23,350 nt of DNA from an uncultured Endomicrobiia bacterium (GTDB lineage: Bacteria; Elusimicrobiota; Endomicrobiia; Endomicrobiales; Endomicrobiaceae). Position numbers and translations under genes: made by a program. Within the stretch, counting starts at the first letter, position 1. Every line of letters starts with the position of its first letter. The stretch covers positions 1 through 23,350 of the forward strand of contig CALHWY010000002.1 in the NCBI GenBank assembly GCA_938040055.1. The letters run 5' to 3'. The notes under the pieces were generated by a model. It was not told the origin of the DNA. It did no database searches and saw only the letters and a list, made by a program, of their open reading frames with translations. Positions 6,640 through 15,212 of this stretch are shown here, one piece after another.

Positions 6640-9186
6640 TTATGGCAAACGAAGAATACTATCAATGGCATTTTTTGCCGCGTATTCCAATGTCCAGGCA
6701 GAAATAACATTCTTTCTGCCATTCAATCCTTTTTGCTTTGCCTCCTCCATATTATTATAAATATAAAGCAATTGTCTTTTACAGTCTTGAAGATCAGGTT
6801 CTGCCCATATAGAGTATTCGGAAAAAGGTATGTATTCGTGTTCGCAACCAGATGTTATTTCAGATTTGACTATAAAACTATTATCATTTGAACACATATT
6901 TCTAGGCAAAAATTTGCTAAGTACAATAACCGGTTTTGCGCATGACATTGCTTTCAATATATTTCTACCGCAAAAATCACTTCTATATAAATGAATATAA
7001 CAATCACATTCACGAAAATGCTTTATCCTTTTTCTTACATTAAAATCTGATATCATTATCTTAATATTTGAATTTTTTTCTTTGTATATTTTTCTGAACT
7101 CATCAATCTTACTATTATAGATATCTCTATACTGTTTATAAAACTTCATATAAATTTTATAACTTTCATCAGTCTGAAAAAAACCCTTTTCATATGGCTT
7201 CTGCAAACAATCTATATATACTTGCAACTCGACATCATCATTACCGAAAAAAACAGAATTAAATGCATTTAACACCGTATCAATGCCGCTTTCTTTAAAC
7301 GCTGAGCCAGAAGCCATAAATATAAATTTTTTATTATCACTTTCTAGAGGTACATATTCATTCGCATTTATTCCACACGGCACAACAAATGATTTTCCTG
7401 CCCTACCTCCATCTCTTACAAAATAAGCTTTTGAATACTCTGAAGAGTGCAATATAATTTCAATCTCACTATTAATGTACTCCATTTTTTCATTTAAGGG
7501 AAAGCCTGCCAGTTCTTCGTCAACTCTGACAATAAGCTTAGGCGTGTTGTTCACAAATCTCTCTATCGGAACTTCAAAATAATCATTCGTTAAAAGTTTA
7601 AGATCATTAATTAACATGTTTCTAACAATATTCTTTTCATTATCGTAAAGATAACTGTCATTAAGAAACTGTTTACTTCTATCCATTTCATCAAACTGCA
7701 CAAACCTTTTGGTGTTCTGTATATGCACATTAGCTCCATAATTATACATAGCTATGGCAAGCTCCAGTCCGGCAATGGTCTTTTCAGTAGGAGATTCTAA
7801 ATCAAGTGAAAAAGAAATATTTATTTTTTTGTCGTGTGTTTTTTTATTCCTATCTTTTATTATACAGACAAAATAAACACCATCTTTTTCATTAATTGTA
7901 ATTTCTTTTTCTGAAATTCCCGTGGACATAACAATATTTTTCAGCATTTGCATATTATCACTGTCCTCCGGTACCGAGAAAAAACTAAAGATATTTCTCA
8001 TACCATTTTCATTAATAACAAATAAAACCTTTTTTGAAATACGATATCCTTCTTGCAACAATAAAGAAAAATAAGGATAAATGATTTCACATGATTGAGA
8101 TCCTATAATAACACAGTCATACTTACTATCTTCATAATCTGTTTTTGTTCCGATAAAATTAACTTGCTTTGAAACGTCTCCTATATTGTCACACAAAGCT
8201 GATATATTTGTTATATTAAGGTTTTTAATAATGGCACTGCTCTCGCACCCCGAAATAAACACATTTTCACCTATATTTTTTTTATAGAAACTGAGTATTG
8301 TATCCAAATTTGTAGAAGGTAAAGCTTTGCACTTTTTCCGCTCTTTTATATTTCTCATGCTTTCCATGTATTTTAAAATTCCAACCCTTAAATGATCTGC
8401 ATACAACTCTATTTCATAATTTTGGAATTTTTTAAAAAAAAGAAGAAGATTGTCGTCAAGTTCTCGTAAGTTTCTTCTCCAACTTACAGCATGAGGTAGA
8501 TGATATGCATACGCATCTCTTAAGAGTTTAAACTTTATGCCACTTTTATATAGTCTATATCCTAGCTCTACATCCTCAACGCCCCATTTTTTTTGAAATA
8601 TTTCATCAAATTTATGCTTCAAAAAGTTGTCTTTTCTTAGTGAAATATTATTTGAAAATAAGCATACCCACGGAGCATTGCTTCCTTCAATATCATCATC
8701 AAACATCTTATAGACTGTTTCTCTTTCATCAAGAAGAGAAGGAAGATACTTTATATGCTCAATATTAGCCATTACTTTAAATGCATTGATAAAACTGAAT
8801 AGTTCTAGAGTAGATTGTTCCAGTCTGTATCTATATCCTATCGCCATAATATCGCCATTGTTTTTATGAGCATTAATATGTGTCTGTACTAAATTAGGCA
8901 TCACCAACATATCATCATCAATAAATATCAGTATCTCTCCAGTAGCATATTCCGCTCCAAGGTTTCTGGCTGATGCCCGTCCTTTAGACGCATTTGTTTT
9001 ACAATATCTGATCTTAAGTATCTTGCTCCAGTAATCTATAATTTTTTTTGTATTTTCCTCTTTTCCATCATTAACAATAATTACTTCAAACACTTCCTGA
9101 TTACATATCACCTGCTTAGATAGAGATGCAAGTGTCAAATCTAAAAATCTATGTTTATTACATGTAGGAATAATAACACTTACCAT
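6640..9186 (-). CDS. Multidomain glycosyltransferase (GT2 + Rossmann domain + GT4-like)
   Basis: An 848-residue cytosolic protein with three parts. Residues 1-260 are a GT2/GT-A domain: MVSVIIPTCN start, FEVIIVNDG, the metal-binding FIDDDM at 89-93, and WGVEDVELGYRLYKSG at 201-216, the acceptor-side motif of the GT27/Glyco_transf_7C type. Residues about 308-445 look like a Rossmann methyltransferase-like domain lacking an obvious SAM motif (VFISGCESS; KYDCVIIGSQS). Residues about 455-845 are GT-B, GT4/GT1-like: KKFIFMASGSAF, then DCYIHLYRSDFCGRNILKAM (728-747) and a KPVIVLS strand. Two transferase modules suggest sequential sugar additions with nucleotide-sugar donors. The start ATG is preceded by GGAG inside the last codons of the TolC-like gene, 2 nt away, so the genes are translationally linked. 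The acceptor is unknown: peptide, protein and glycolipid all remain possible. Confidence 0.85.
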   Translation of the reverse strand: MVSVIIPTCNKHRFLDLTLASLSKQVICNQEVFEVIIVNDGKEENTKKIIDYWSKILKIRYCKTNASKGRASARNLGAEYATGEILIFIDDDMLVMPNLVQTHINAHKNNGDIMAIGYRYRLEQSTLELFSFINAFKVMANIEHIKYLPSLLDERETVYKMFDDDIEGSNAPWVCLFSNNISLRKDNFLKHKFDEIFQKKWGVEDVELGYRLYKSGIKFKLLRDAYAYHLPHAVSWRRNLRELDDNLLLFFKKFQNYEIELYADHLRVGILKYMESMRNIKERKKCKALPSTNLDTILSFYKKNIGENVFISGCESSAIIKNLNITNISALCDNIGDVSKQVNFIGTKTDYEDSKYDCVIIGSQSCEIIYPYFSLLLQEGYRISKKVLFVINENGMRNIFSFFSVPEDSDNMQMLKNIVMSTGISEKEITINEKDGVYFVCIIKDRNKKTHDKKINISFSLDLESPTEKTIAGLELAIAMYNYGANVHIQNTKRFVQFDEMDRSKQFLNDSYLYDNEKNIVRNMLINDLKLLTNDYFEVPIERFVNNTPKLIVRVDEELAGFPLNEKMEYINSEIEIILHSSEYSKAYFVRDGGRAGKSFVVPCGINANEYVPLESDNKKFIFMASGSAFKESGIDTVLNAFNSVFFGNDDVELQVYIDCLQKPYEKGFFQTDESYKIYMKFYKQYRDIYNSKIDEFRKIYKEKNSNIKIMISDFNVRKRIKHFRECDCYIHLYRSDFCGRNILKAMSCAKPVIVLSKFLPRNMCSNDNSFIVKSEITSGCEHEYIPFSEYSIWAEPDLQDCKRQLLYIYNNMEEAKQKGLNGRKNVISAWTLEYAAKNAIDSILRLP

Positions 9187-9188
9187 AT

Positions 9189-10652
9189 TTATTCTCCAAT
9201 AAGTGCATCAATTTCAATTATTATAAGATTATTTTCCAATATCGCTCTTGCAAGTCTTGTTTTAACTTTTTTCATTTCGTATATTGCTTTCAGTACATCA
9301 TTGTCTGAAGCCATCCTTTTGCTAAGTTTAATATTCATCGCAGACACTCTTTCTTTGGCAGAAATACCCATTTTTTGTAATTTATCAATCTTTTCTTTTA
9401 ATGACATTAGGTTATTTATTTTTATGGAAATATCAGAAAAACAGTCAATTTCTATTTTCTTAAGCTCTAATCTGGCTTTTTCCAATTCTAGAGCTGCTTC
9501 TTTATAAGTATTTAATTTTTCTGTATTTCCTATAGGAACTGAAAATTCTATCCCTATCTGCCAGCTATAATAATCCGACTTAAATATTTGAGAATAAGTA
9601 TCCCAAAAGTTTCCTTTCATTCCATTCAACTCGGCCCCGGCCACAGCATTTAAAACCGGCTTATTGTTTGCTTGTGCAACTTTCATAGCAATTTCTTTTT
9701 TCTTGATTTCTTTCTGCTGTCTATAATATTCATAATTATTATTTAAGGCTTTCCTGTAAACCGTTTCTGGGTCGTATTCAATAATAGAAGGGTCAAACTC
9801 TTCCGAAGGTACAAAAATTACTTTCCAATTGGCATCGTCAAACTCTAAACCCATGCATTTTTTAAGAACAATTTCGGACTCCTTGAACGTTTTACACATA
9901 TCTATATAATAGATCTGTTCAGCTAAAATTTTTTCTTTAACTTCAGACAGGTCATATCTTGATATCTCACCTAATTCAAATTTCTTTTCAGAAGTTTTTT
10001 CCAGTTTGTTTACCACCTCCAGAATTTCTTTTGCCATAACTAAAGAGTTGTAGCAATAAGAAAATTCCATAAAAGCAGATTTAATATCCTTTTCTATTTT
10101 TCTCTTTGCATCATCATATGCATTTTTTATTATCTGCATGTCAGCTTCTGCAACCTCTATTTTATATGTTGTAGATATTTTTTTTCTTCCGCTTAATATC
10201 GACTGTTTAAAATTTATTCCAAGAGCTGTTTTAAACAGAGGGTTCATAATTTGATTTACAATATTTGTGTTCTCATAGTAATTACTCAGAAAAAATTCTA
10301 TATAGCTGCCAGAATTAAGCAGTTTATTTACTCCCATCTTCATAAGTACATTATTAACTTGAAGAACATCTACTCCATCTAAAGTTGAACCGGCTTGAAT
10401 ATTCATATTGTTTGAGTTTATATTAGACCATAAAACAGGATCAAAAACAGCACTTTTCCTCTCGAAAGCAAACTTCGACTGTAATACTGTATATGATTTT
10501 ATTTGTAATTCTTTAGAGTTTTTAATGGCCTTATCAATGCATTCGTTTAAAGTGATCTCTTGAGCATGTTCTATAATTGAAAAATCATAGCTCTGGCAGT
10601 AGCAAAACATGGGAAGTCCGATTATTATTATAAAAGCACTAATCAGTTTCAT
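9189..10652 (-). CDS. TolC-family outer-membrane channel protein
   Basis: A 487-residue protein with a signal peptide (MKLISAFIIIIGLPMFCYCQ) and the two-repeat, coiled-coil layout of outer membrane efflux proteins. The first repeat opens with ITLNECIDKAIKNSKELQI (about 33-51), the canonical OEP entry motif. The second starts near TVYRKALNNNYEYYRQQKEI (about 307). Long Lys/Glu-rich helices lie in between and at the C-terminus. Trimers of such proteins form the outer-membrane barrel and periplasmic tunnel of tripartite exporters. It overlaps the HlyD-like gene by 14 nt upstream and ends 2 nt before the glycosyltransferase, so it belongs to the same transcript and presumably to the same export complex. 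Confidence 0.9.
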   Translation of the reverse strand: MKLISAFIIIIGLPMFCYCQSYDFSIIEHAQEITLNECIDKAIKNSKELQIKSYTVLQSKFAFERKSAVFDPVLWSNINSNNMNIQAGSTLDGVDVLQVNNVLMKMGVNKLLNSGSYIEFFLSNYYENTNIVNQIMNPLFKTALGINFKQSILSGRKKISTTYKIEVAEADMQIIKNAYDDAKRKIEKDIKSAFMEFSYCYNSLVMAKEILEVVNKLEKTSEKKFELGEISRYDLSEVKEKILAEQIYYIDMCKTFKESEIVLKKCMGLEFDDANWKVIFVPSEEFDPSIIEYDPETVYRKALNNNYEYYRQQKEIKKKEIAMKVAQANNKPVLNAVAGAELNGMKGNFWDTYSQIFKSDYYSWQIGIEFSVPIGNTEKLNTYKEAALELEKARLELKKIEIDCFSDISIKINNLMSLKEKIDKLQKMGISAKERVSAMNIKLSKRMASDNDVLKAIYEMKKVKTRLARAILENNLIIIEIDALIGE

Positions 10653-11493
10653 TGCCTATTTTTTCCTGTAAGAGATATTTGAAAAACGTCATGTTTCCGT
10701 AAACTATTTTAACCCTAGCTCCCATCATCGGAAAAATATTCATATGTTTTACATATTCACCCGGATCAATGCTGTCAGTAAGAAGCACAACAACTTCAAA
10801 AATACTATTGTTATTCCTCACTTTACCCTCAGGTAAAACTTTCATTACATAACCTTTGTAAATCGATTTATAATTTGAAAAACCTCTTATCTGGATTCTC
10901 GCTTCATCTCCGAGCTTCACTCTATAAATATCTTTCTCATCAACGCTTAGTCTTACAATATATTTATCCAAATTGGATATCTTCGTCAAAAGTTCTCCTT
11001 TTTGAACATAATCGTCTTTTTTTAGTCTCAATTCACTATCATTTACAACAAAACCGTCTGAGGGAGCCATTACGATTGTTTTAGAAATTTTATCTTTGTT
11101 GATTTTTGAAATTTTATACTCTTTTTGGGCTTCCATAAAATCACGTCCAGATATTATTCCGCTTTCATAAAGCTCTTTTGAATTTTCGTATACAAATTTT
11201 TTGATTCTGTATTCCTCCAAAATTATTTCATTATTTTTTTCCAAGTCAATGCCGCATATTCTAAACATTTTCTCGCCTTTCAAAACTTTTCCGCCTTCTT
11301 CAACATATATGTCTTCAATTATGCCATCTATAGGAGACTTGACCAATATCTGATCCTGCGGCTCAATAATCCCATTAGCCGTCATGGAAAATTTAGTCTT
11401 TAAAAAAAAGAAAAAAATAAGCGCCGCAATCACAATTAAGATAAATATAATATTTATGATAAATATGACTCTCTGGATGTTTTTAATAAACAA
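10639..11493 (-). CDS. HlyD-like periplasmic adaptor (membrane fusion protein)
   Basis: A 284-residue adaptor with one N-terminal membrane helix (about 9-31). Two lipoyl half-motifs, VKSPIDGIIEDIYVEEGGKV (51-70) and APSDGFVVNDSELRLKKDDY (143-162), flank a short helical hairpin (about 85-138). A beta-barrel region follows (RLSVDEKDIYRVKLGDEARI, 181-200). It is much shorter than HlyD itself, as in adaptors of peptide exporters. The start codon is TTG at 11491-11493, supported by AAGGGAG 6 nt upstream; no in-frame ATG would keep the membrane helix. It lies 16 nt after the ABC gene and overlaps the TolC-like gene, so the three make a complete inner-membrane, adaptor and outer-membrane set. Confidence 0.88.
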   Translation of the reverse strand: MFIKNIQRVIFIINIIFILIVIAALIFFFFLKTKFSMTANGIIEPQDQILVKSPIDGIIEDIYVEEGGKVLKGEKMFRICGIDLEKNNEIILEEYRIKKFVYENSKELYESGIISGRDFMEAQKEYKISKINKDKISKTIVMAPSDGFVVNDSELRLKKDDYVQKGELLTKISNLDKYIVRLSVDEKDIYRVKLGDEARIQIRGFSNYKSIYKGYVMKVLPEGKVRNNNSIFEVVVLLTDSIDPGEYVKHMNIFPMMGARVKIVYGNMTFFKYLLQEKIGNETD

Positions 11494-11509
11494 TCTTTCT
11501 CCCTTTAAA

Positions 11510-13297
11510 CTAAATATTTTTTACATACTCTTTTCTAAACTGTTCTTTATAGAGTTTTGCATAAGGGCCATCATGTTTAAGAAGCTCATCATGTTTGCCC
11601 CTCTCTTTTATTTCTCCATGCTCAATTATAACAATTTCGTCTGAGTTTATAATTGTAGATAGTCTGTGTGCAATAGCTATGGTAGTTCTATTTTTTATCA
11701 GCTGATTTAGAGCATCTTTTATAACCGACTCAGTATGGGAATCTAGAGAAGATGTAGCTTCGTCTAGTATGAGTATCGGTAAATTTTTCAGCATTGCACG
11801 TGCAATTGCAATCAACTGTTTTTGTCCGCCTGACAATTTAACACCTCTTTCACCCAATATTGAGTCATATCCTTCCGGAAGAGAGATAATGAATTCATGC
11901 AGCTTAATCTTACTGCAGACTTCAATTACCTCCTCTCTGGATATGGATGATTTTCCATACTTAATATTGTCTTCTATAGTACTGTAAAATATATGGGGAT
12001 GCTGTGGAACAACAGCGATATGCTTTCTGAGTTCATTCACGGCATAATTCTCTATATCTATATCCGATATATATATCCGTCCACTACTAGGCATGTAATA
12101 TTTTAAAATCAGTGAAGTAATGGTGGTTTTACCTGCACCGGTGTGCCCAACTAACGCTACTGACTGGCCTGCTTCTATATTGAGATCTATGTTCTTTAGA
12201 ACGCTTTTTGAATCGGAACTTGGATAATAAAAACAAACATTCTTAAACTCTATACGCGGAATAAACTCCTTTTTTTCACAACTATTATGTGTGTTTGTAC
12301 TTATCATGTAATTTTCAGTTTTTTGTCTATTTATTTCTTCAATCCTATCTATAGCTGGCAAACCCTGTTTTAAACTTGTAGCAACACCTACAAGTACTTC
12401 TATAGGACCTCTTAACATCTGTAGATAAGACATTATCAGCACCAAAAGTCCTAGTGATATATTTCCCTGTAAATATTCATTTACGGTAAACAAAAATGCA
12501 AAAAAAGCGCCTACGGCTGGAATTGTTTCAGCTACCATATTCATTGAAGAAGCAATAATAAAATTTTTGATTCTAAAGCGAAATAATGTGCAATTCTCTC
12601 TTATAAATATTTTGCTTTCAGTCTTTTCAGTGGTGTAATTTTTTATTTCCTTTATTCCAGGAATAGTGTCGTATAATTTTGAGTACAGTTCGCCCATTTT
12701 AGCGCCTACCGCACGCGAAGTACTTTCTATTGGAGTTTTAAATATCGACAAATTAATAAGATACAAAAGTGCCATTACAGCAAATAATACCAAAAACTTA
12801 ATACCAACTATGAACAATATGATAATTATTATCAGAAGCTTAACTACTTCAACACAGGTGTTTATTATTGAATTGACTACAGTGGCACATATCAGTTCAA
12901 TATCTTCAAAAACCCGCTGAGATATCTTGCCGGTAGGAAAATCACTGAAAAACTGTATGGGGAGTTGTAAAATATAAAAATAGTATTCTTTTCTGAAACT
13001 CAATACCAACTTATTGTGCAACCATGTTTGGAGATATGATTTAAAAAAAGTAGTTACTATCATAAAGAGGCTTGTCAAAAAACTTAGCACTATTACCGCA
13101 TAAACAAGAGAATCATTTCTGATAAGAAGATTATCTATGATCAAGCTAAAATACCATGGGAAAGAATAACTGAGAACGGAAAGAAGAAATGAGCTCAATA
13201 TCAAAGCAATAAAAACAGTAAAATAGTTTCTAACTCTATAAATTTGTAAAGACCATTTTTTTAATGTGTTTCCGTAAGTACTTGTTTTTTGCTTCAT
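11510..13297 (-). CDS. ABC exporter, fused membrane and ATPase domains
   Basis: A 595-residue half-transporter that should work as a homodimer. The type-IV exporter membrane domain occupies about 20-310, with six hydrophobic segments, for example at 24-46 and 152-184. The ATPase domain (about 348-585) is complete: Walker A GHTGAGKTT (384-392), Q-loop VPQ (Q432), signature LSGGQ (488-492), Walker B ILILDEA (508-514) and the switch histidine in AHR (H544). There is no N-terminal C39 peptidase domain, so unlike many bacteriocin exporters it cannot cleave a leader peptide itself. It is the first gene of the operon with HlyD- and TolC-like partners. It may export a peptide, glycolipid or small glycosylated product. 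The ATG has only a weak AAGAG upstream. Confidence 0.92.
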   Translation of the reverse strand: MKQKTSTYGNTLKKWSLQIYRVRNYFTVFIALILSSFLLSVLSYSFPWYFSLIIDNLLIRNDSLVYAVIVLSFLTSLFMIVTTFFKSYLQTWLHNKLVLSFRKEYYFYILQLPIQFFSDFPTGKISQRVFEDIELICATVVNSIINTCVEVVKLLIIIIILFIVGIKFLVLFAVMALLYLINLSIFKTPIESTSRAVGAKMGELYSKLYDTIPGIKEIKNYTTEKTESKIFIRENCTLFRFRIKNFIIASSMNMVAETIPAVGAFFAFLFTVNEYLQGNISLGLLVLIMSYLQMLRGPIEVLVGVATSLKQGLPAIDRIEEINRQKTENYMISTNTHNSCEKKEFIPRIEFKNVCFYYPSSDSKSVLKNIDLNIEAGQSVALVGHTGAGKTTITSLILKYYMPSSGRIYISDIDIENYAVNELRKHIAVVPQHPHIFYSTIEDNIKYGKSSISREEVIEVCSKIKLHEFIISLPEGYDSILGERGVKLSGGQKQLIAIARAMLKNLPILILDEATSSLDSHTESVIKDALNQLIKNRTTIAIAHRLSTIINSDEIVIIEHGEIKERGKHDELLKHDGPYAKLYKEQFRKEYVKNI

Positions 13298-13319
13298 TGA
13301 ATACTCTTTACTATATAAT

Positions 13320-13348
13320 TTTATAGAACTAACTCTTGTGCTTTAAAA
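13320..13348 (-). promoter_or_regulatory. Weak candidate promoter of the exporter operon
   Basis: On the minus strand TATAAAAT begins at 13325, 17 nt after a poor -35 (TTTTAA, 13343-13348), just upstream of the ABC gene. The surrounding DNA is very AT-rich, so the match has little weight. Confidence 0.25.
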
Positions 13349-13353
13349 TCAAT

Positions 13354-13916
13354 TCAATGCTGTGCTTGTTTGAAAGTATTTTTTATATCTTTATATTTAT
13401 ACTTCATAAACAGCCTATCAAGAAAATCAGTCTCCCAGACACCAGTCTCATCAGTGTAAAATCTCTATAAGTATTTAAGAATTCTCTATTTTTCGGTTCA
13501 ATATGCTCCACAATACCTTTCAGATCATTGAAAATCTCACAACAGTGATAAAATAGCCATCATTATCATTAAGAATTCTATATACATCGGTTTCTTCTTT
13601 ATAGAGATGGATACAGCAAAAAACTATAAAATCCTCTTTTGATAAACCATAAAATTCTACTCCTCCATATTTATATACCTGTCTTCTGTAGATAATCTTC
13701 TTTATAAGGCAAGGATCATACAATCTTATTCCTCTTGCAGAACGACCAAAAACAAAATGCGTATCTATGATTATACCAACAAAAAAGGATCCTTTATGAA
13801 TTTTGTAAACGAACTTATCTGATCGATGTATAGCTCAATTCTTCTTTTTTTTCTTCAGTAATATATTTTATATTTCTCCCATCAAACTCATAAAAATCAA
13901 CTGGGGCATCTTATAA
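13354..13916 (-). pseudogene. Decayed nucleotidyltransferase-like gene, N-terminus missing
   Basis: One protein can be pieced together from three phases. The first piece has DFYEFDGRNIKYITEEKKEE (from about 13898). After a shift it reads FFVGIIIDTHFVFGRSARGI, LYDPCLIKKIIYRRQVYKYG and VEFYGLSKEDFIVFCCIHLY (to 13520). The third has EIFNDLKGIVEHIEPKNREF and the fourth, after another shift, DETGVWETDFLDRLFMKYKY, ending at 13354. The G-L-S-x-E-D-x-x-x-x-x-C-x-H-L-Y block resembles the C-terminal half of uncharacterised nucleotidyltransferases (NTP_transf_5/PF14907-like), where a P-E-D-L-x-L-H-L-C-x-H motif recurs. The catalytic N-terminal part is absent; IS copy 2 starts 6 bases upstream of the first readable piece. 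It was probably the first gene of the exporter operon. Family assignment is by eye. Confidence 0.6.
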
Positions 13917-13944
13917 TATACTGCTCCCCATTAACAAAAAAGCT

Positions 13945-14300
13945 TAAAGGCAGTGGAATTGGAGCATAAAAGGAGCTCTTATCAAACAAAGGAAAAGGAA
14001 GAGCAAAACGAAGTTTTTGATAGTGCCGGGGGCTTGAAAGCTTAAAACACCAGCGAGCTTTGCAACAAGCATCAAATATCGGATACACAGTATTACAAGC
14101 GGCTTGATGAGTTTTTGGAAAACGGACCAAAAGCATTTGGTGTAAGCGCCGGCAAAGAGAAAGAGCAGCCAAGAAACAAGGTCAAAAAACTTAATTTGAT
14201 AATCGAATCATTGGCCGTTGAGCTTAAAAAAAACGACAATGAATTGAATTCGAATTATAAGAAAAAAGTCTTGGTCAGTTATGATCTTAAAGCGTTTTAG
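13945..14300 (+). pseudogene. IS3-family orfA fragments (copy 2)
   Basis: Broken counterpart of copy 1 orfA. The helix-turn-helix region can be followed at about 14040-14130 but with stops. The coiled-coil part is open at 14115-14300, containing KVKKLNLIIESLAVELKKND. The frame then runs into a duplicated 66-bp segment and stops. Confidence 0.75.
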
Positions 14301-15203
14301 CATTAAGCCTTATATTCGAGTTATAAGAAAAAAGTCAGAGTCAGTTATGATAAGGAACCAAGGGGTCATTGAAAACATAAGGCAATTAAAGAGCGAGCAT
14401 CCGTATTGGGGGCATAGACACGTTCGGGCATATTTGAATTACAGGCAAAAAGTTGACAAATAATGTGTCTACTGGCCGAAGCTTTCTGTAAACCGATTGA
14501 AAATCTTGGACGGGAAATGCGGCAAACAGGTTAATGTGCAAACCTAAGATTTTTGTAAACTCGTAAAAAATGAAAAAGATATTTTCGCTCTATATACTGC
14601 AAGCCGGATAAATCATTTAGCTAAAAGAACGCCGTTAAAACCAAAGCCTGCCGCCGCAGTGCCAAATCAAATATGGGGCACGGATATGACAAAAGCAATG
14701 ATACCTTCATACGGCCGGGTATATCTTACAATCGCGCTTGATTGGTGCGCGAAGAAGACAGCGGGGGTCGGCTTGACATTCACTCAAAAACCCGGAATTG
14801 GCTTGAAGCTTTAAGAATGGCAGTCAATAATCAATTTCCTGACGGAATAAGACAACATTTACAACCTTATAACGCTTCGCGCCTACTTCGCAAGGCTATA
14901 TGAAAGAATGTGCATTTGTTGGGATAAAACGGATTTTTGCAAGTTACAAAATACAACAATAATCCCAAAGGCAATGCCGGTACGGAGCGCGTGATTGGAA
15001 TGGTAAAAGAAGACTTGCTGCGGATAAACGGCTTTGCATGCATAGCTGAATTTAAAGAAAAACTTGATATTTTGGCACGAAATTACAAAAATGATTATCC
15101 GCATTCAAGTATCAGTTATAAAACGCCTTCAATTTGCAAAACTCTTTATTTTTCAAAGACCAGTTTTAACAACAAATTTATACCTCTTTGCTCTATTCCT
15201 TAA
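14281..15203 (+). pseudogene. IS3-family orfB fragments (copy 2)
   Basis: The first piece (14281-14463) reads GVIENIRQLKSEHPYWGHRH and stops after YLNYRQKVDK. The core resumes around 14610 with NHLAKRTPLKPKP and QIWGTDMTKAMIPSYG, keeping the first Asp. A deletion near 14865 removes the S-D-N-G block seen in copy 1. The Glu region persists in another phase (NNPKGNAGTERVIGMVKEDL, about 14955-15015), and the tail ends at 15203. No functional transposase can be made. Confidence 0.85.
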
Positions 15204-15212
15204 TGGGAAGAA

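Larger units (their letters stand above)
13922..15212 (+). mobile_element. IS3-family insertion sequence remnant, copy 2 (inverted to copy 1)
   Basis: The left tip TGCTCCCCATTAAC begins at 13922 and the right tip TTAATGGGAAGAA ends at 15212, giving about 1.29 kb. It matches copy 1 closely over long stretches but is more decayed: orfA is broken, a 66-bp tandem duplication lies at about 14248-14335, and a non-matching segment of roughly 150 bases replaces part of orfB (about 14460-14605). The codons for the second catalytic Asp are deleted near 14865. The element truncates pyrF on its right and the nucleotidyltransferase-like gene on its left. Confidence 0.85.

Noticed and set aside
13897..14172. 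Minus-strand 91-codon frame across the left end of IS copy 2.
   Set aside because: It is antisense to the orfA remnant, whose identity is fixed by comparison with copy 1.
3979..15212. Reading the whole 11.2-kb segment as an active composite transposon.
   Set aside because: Both transposase genes are broken, the tips are imperfect, no target duplication was found, and pyrF is not rejoined across the element.
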